A program made the translations under genes and the position numbers. A model generated the notes under the pieces. That model saw only the letters and a program-made list of their open reading frames with translations, was not told the origin of the DNA and made no database searches. Shown piece after piece: positions 58,470 through 64,000 of a stretch of DNA of 64,000 bases. Position 1 is the first letter of the stretch. Each line of letters begins with the position of its first letter. This DNA is from Syngnathus acus (taxonomy: Eukaryota > Chordata > Actinopteri > Syngnathiformes > Syngnathidae): contig NC_051095.1 of assembly GCF_901709675.1 (NCBI RefSeq), positions 20,955,956 through 21,019,955 of the forward strand, given 5' to 3'.

Positions 58470-58650
58470 CGGTCCGTCCCACTCATGTTGGGTACAAATG
58501 CAGCAGAGGAGAGCTGCGACCGCATTCCACCGCTCTGACGACTGACCTCACACACAGAGTGCTCCATGCGCCCACGTCACACACTCATCATACCACTCTA
58601 GCCGTAGCTCAGACCAGTAGAAGGGGATGCTGGCGGCTGGCAGCCACTAA
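58470..58650 (+). other. Candidate non-coding first exon of the SH2D4-like gene
   Basis: Ends at a strong donor, CACTAA|GTAAGT (58651). It lies 1.2 kb upstream of the acceptor at 59829, and the short frame in it has no protein features. The 5' edge is a guess. Confidence 0.35.
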
Positions 58651-59874
58651 GTAAGTCCACTCTCATTCTCTCTCTGCCCTTCCGTCTTTGTTGCCATTCT
58701 ACAGCCCGTCTCAGTTCATTTATCTCCCACTGTGAAAACAGCCGCTGTGTTCTCACATGGGGGGACTTTTAAAACTCTTCTTTCAGTATGCTTTGCACAC
58801 CTTTCTCCTCTTTCGCTCTCTCTCTCACTTTCTTTTCTCTGCATGTGAGCCGAAGCACAAAGTCTGAGCCTATTTGCATGTTGGAACGCTGCCAGAGGGG
58901 CAAGCTTTGTCGTTACATGGGAACAACGGAGTTAGGCCTGTGCATGTTGATCTTGTAATTTGGGGCTCCTTGCAACTATGTTGACTGTGCATCATTAATA
59001 ATAGCAGCAGGTAGAGAACTGCTACCTGTCTTGCAGACATGATACATTTGTAGATACAGTATCTTCAATGCATGACATCAGACACGCTCCTTCAATAAAT
59101 AATAATGACTTTTTATTCCTTGGCTTTCAACCTTGCATGGGGCGCTGGTTTTTGGTTTCATCATCCAGTCTGTGTATTTAAACATTTCCCGAAGTTTTTT
59201 GTGTTACATCTTTTATACTATAAGATATCAAACTATCAATATTGTCTCTGAACATGTTAGCATTAACTTTAGACTTCCTATTTCATGATGCCCGCTGAAA
59301 GCTTAAGCTTAATGCTTCAAACCAAATCTGGCTCACACGTGGCCACAGCTGAAGCTCAATTGTTTCAACATTTTTAACTCCTTCCGCGTGCTATTGGCTG
59401 AGCCTTATCAGAGAGCGAATAAACACTATTGGTCACTCTTTTTGAATTTGTGTTTACACACAATTTGAAGGAGGAGGAAGAAGGTTGTGTTTTCCCGAAC
59501 GTGCTTGTTGAGAACTTCCCACGTTAATAACTAACTGGGCCGTGAGTCATGTGGGTTGGTAAGCTATTAAAATTGAAAATGTTTGTATTCATGCGTATAT
59601 GCCTGAGTCAGAATTCAGATTGTTGGCCTCACAGTATTTGAAAGCATATTTATTGAAATCATCTTTCTCTCGCATTTCTTTTCAAATCACAGCACCAGCC
59701 TTCAATATACAGTTGGTCCAGACATACTGCAGTGTCATCTCAAGGGAGTCCAACATTTTTCCACTGTTCTCAGAAGGAAGACTAGCCAAAGGCGAGCAGG
59801 GCTTTACCTGATCCTTGACTCATTCACAGAGCAGGAAACTTGAGCCTACGCACAAAAAAAGGGAGCCATCATAA

Positions 59875-63639
<3,765 letters not shown>

Positions 63640-64000
63640 CATGCCGGCTTTGAGACAATGCTGTGACCCCAAAGAGACTGATGGACTGAATCGTGTTACG
63701 AGTACTGTGAGGGAGTCGCACAAGACATTTGTGGTCCAGGCTCAAGGCCATCTGAAGGCGAAACAGGACCCTGACTCGATTTTTCTTCGAATTTTCATTT
63801 CTAGTTCACTGAGATGATCAATGTAATTGTACTTTGTCACTTTATTGACACTTTATGTTTTGCATTGCTTCCAGAAAATGTATGTTACGTGACACAAAAA
63901 GAAAAAACGAGAGAACATTTTCGCATTACTTCATAATATACGGTGCACAAACTGGACAAAACATTAGGTGCACCATATTCAAGGGATGTCCCCAACATTT
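63640..64000 (+). other. 3' UTR / flank of the SH2D4-like gene
   Basis: Non-coding sequence to the window edge. No AATAAA is seen before 64000, so the transcript end may lie outside. The last 50 bp contain the attaggtgcacc repeat motif. Confidence 0.4.

Overview
The window is vertebrate, almost certainly teleost, nuclear DNA. Genes are split by GT-AG introns, and four genes sit in 64 kb. The spaces between them hold tRNA-derived SINEs, V-SINE relatives, L1, L2 and CR1/Rex-type LINE pieces, hAT and Tc1/pogo MITEs, and very long microsatellites. The V-SINE ending in an ATGG tail is typical of percomorph fish. The species cannot be named from sequence alone.

Layout: (1) 1-8.1 kb, minus strand: first coding exon of neuregulin 2 (nrg2) at 6680-7091. 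The gene continues beyond the left edge, so 1-6679 is its intron 1. (2) 8.9-12.9 kb: nested retroelements, flanked by a diverged inverted repeat about 2 kb apart. A 5'-truncated L1 with a 13-bp target duplication ends just upstream of pura. (3) 13029-13874, plus strand: intact single-exon pura (Pur-alpha, 281 aa), followed by a probable 4.5-kb 3' UTR. (4) 22.4-49.3 kb, minus strand: a full psd2/EFA6C gene (Sec7-PH Arf6 exchange factor). It was rebuilt here as 14 coding exons whose phases all fit (2766 nt, 921 aa) plus one non-coding first exon. (5) 49.3-58.4 kb: intergenic repeats. (6) 58.5-63.6 kb, plus strand: a five-coding-exon gene for a 263-aa protein. Its first two coding exons resemble the N-terminus of SH2D4A/B, but it has no SH2 domain.

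NRG2, PURA and PSD2 are also neighbours on human 5q31, so this is conserved synteny with a changed local order. The genes are not an operon. Nrg2 is an EGF-family signal, Pur-alpha a single-stranded nucleic-acid-binding regulator in neurons, and Psd2 a membrane-traffic GEF. Their shared neuronal expression is family knowledge, not something seen here.

No prokaryotic system, CRISPR array, tRNA or rRNA gene was seen. The most notable items are the SH2-less SH2D4-like gene, a threefold repeated motif in the Psd2 N-terminus, the L1 copy at the pura promoter, and the inverted-repeat structure around the retroelement nest.
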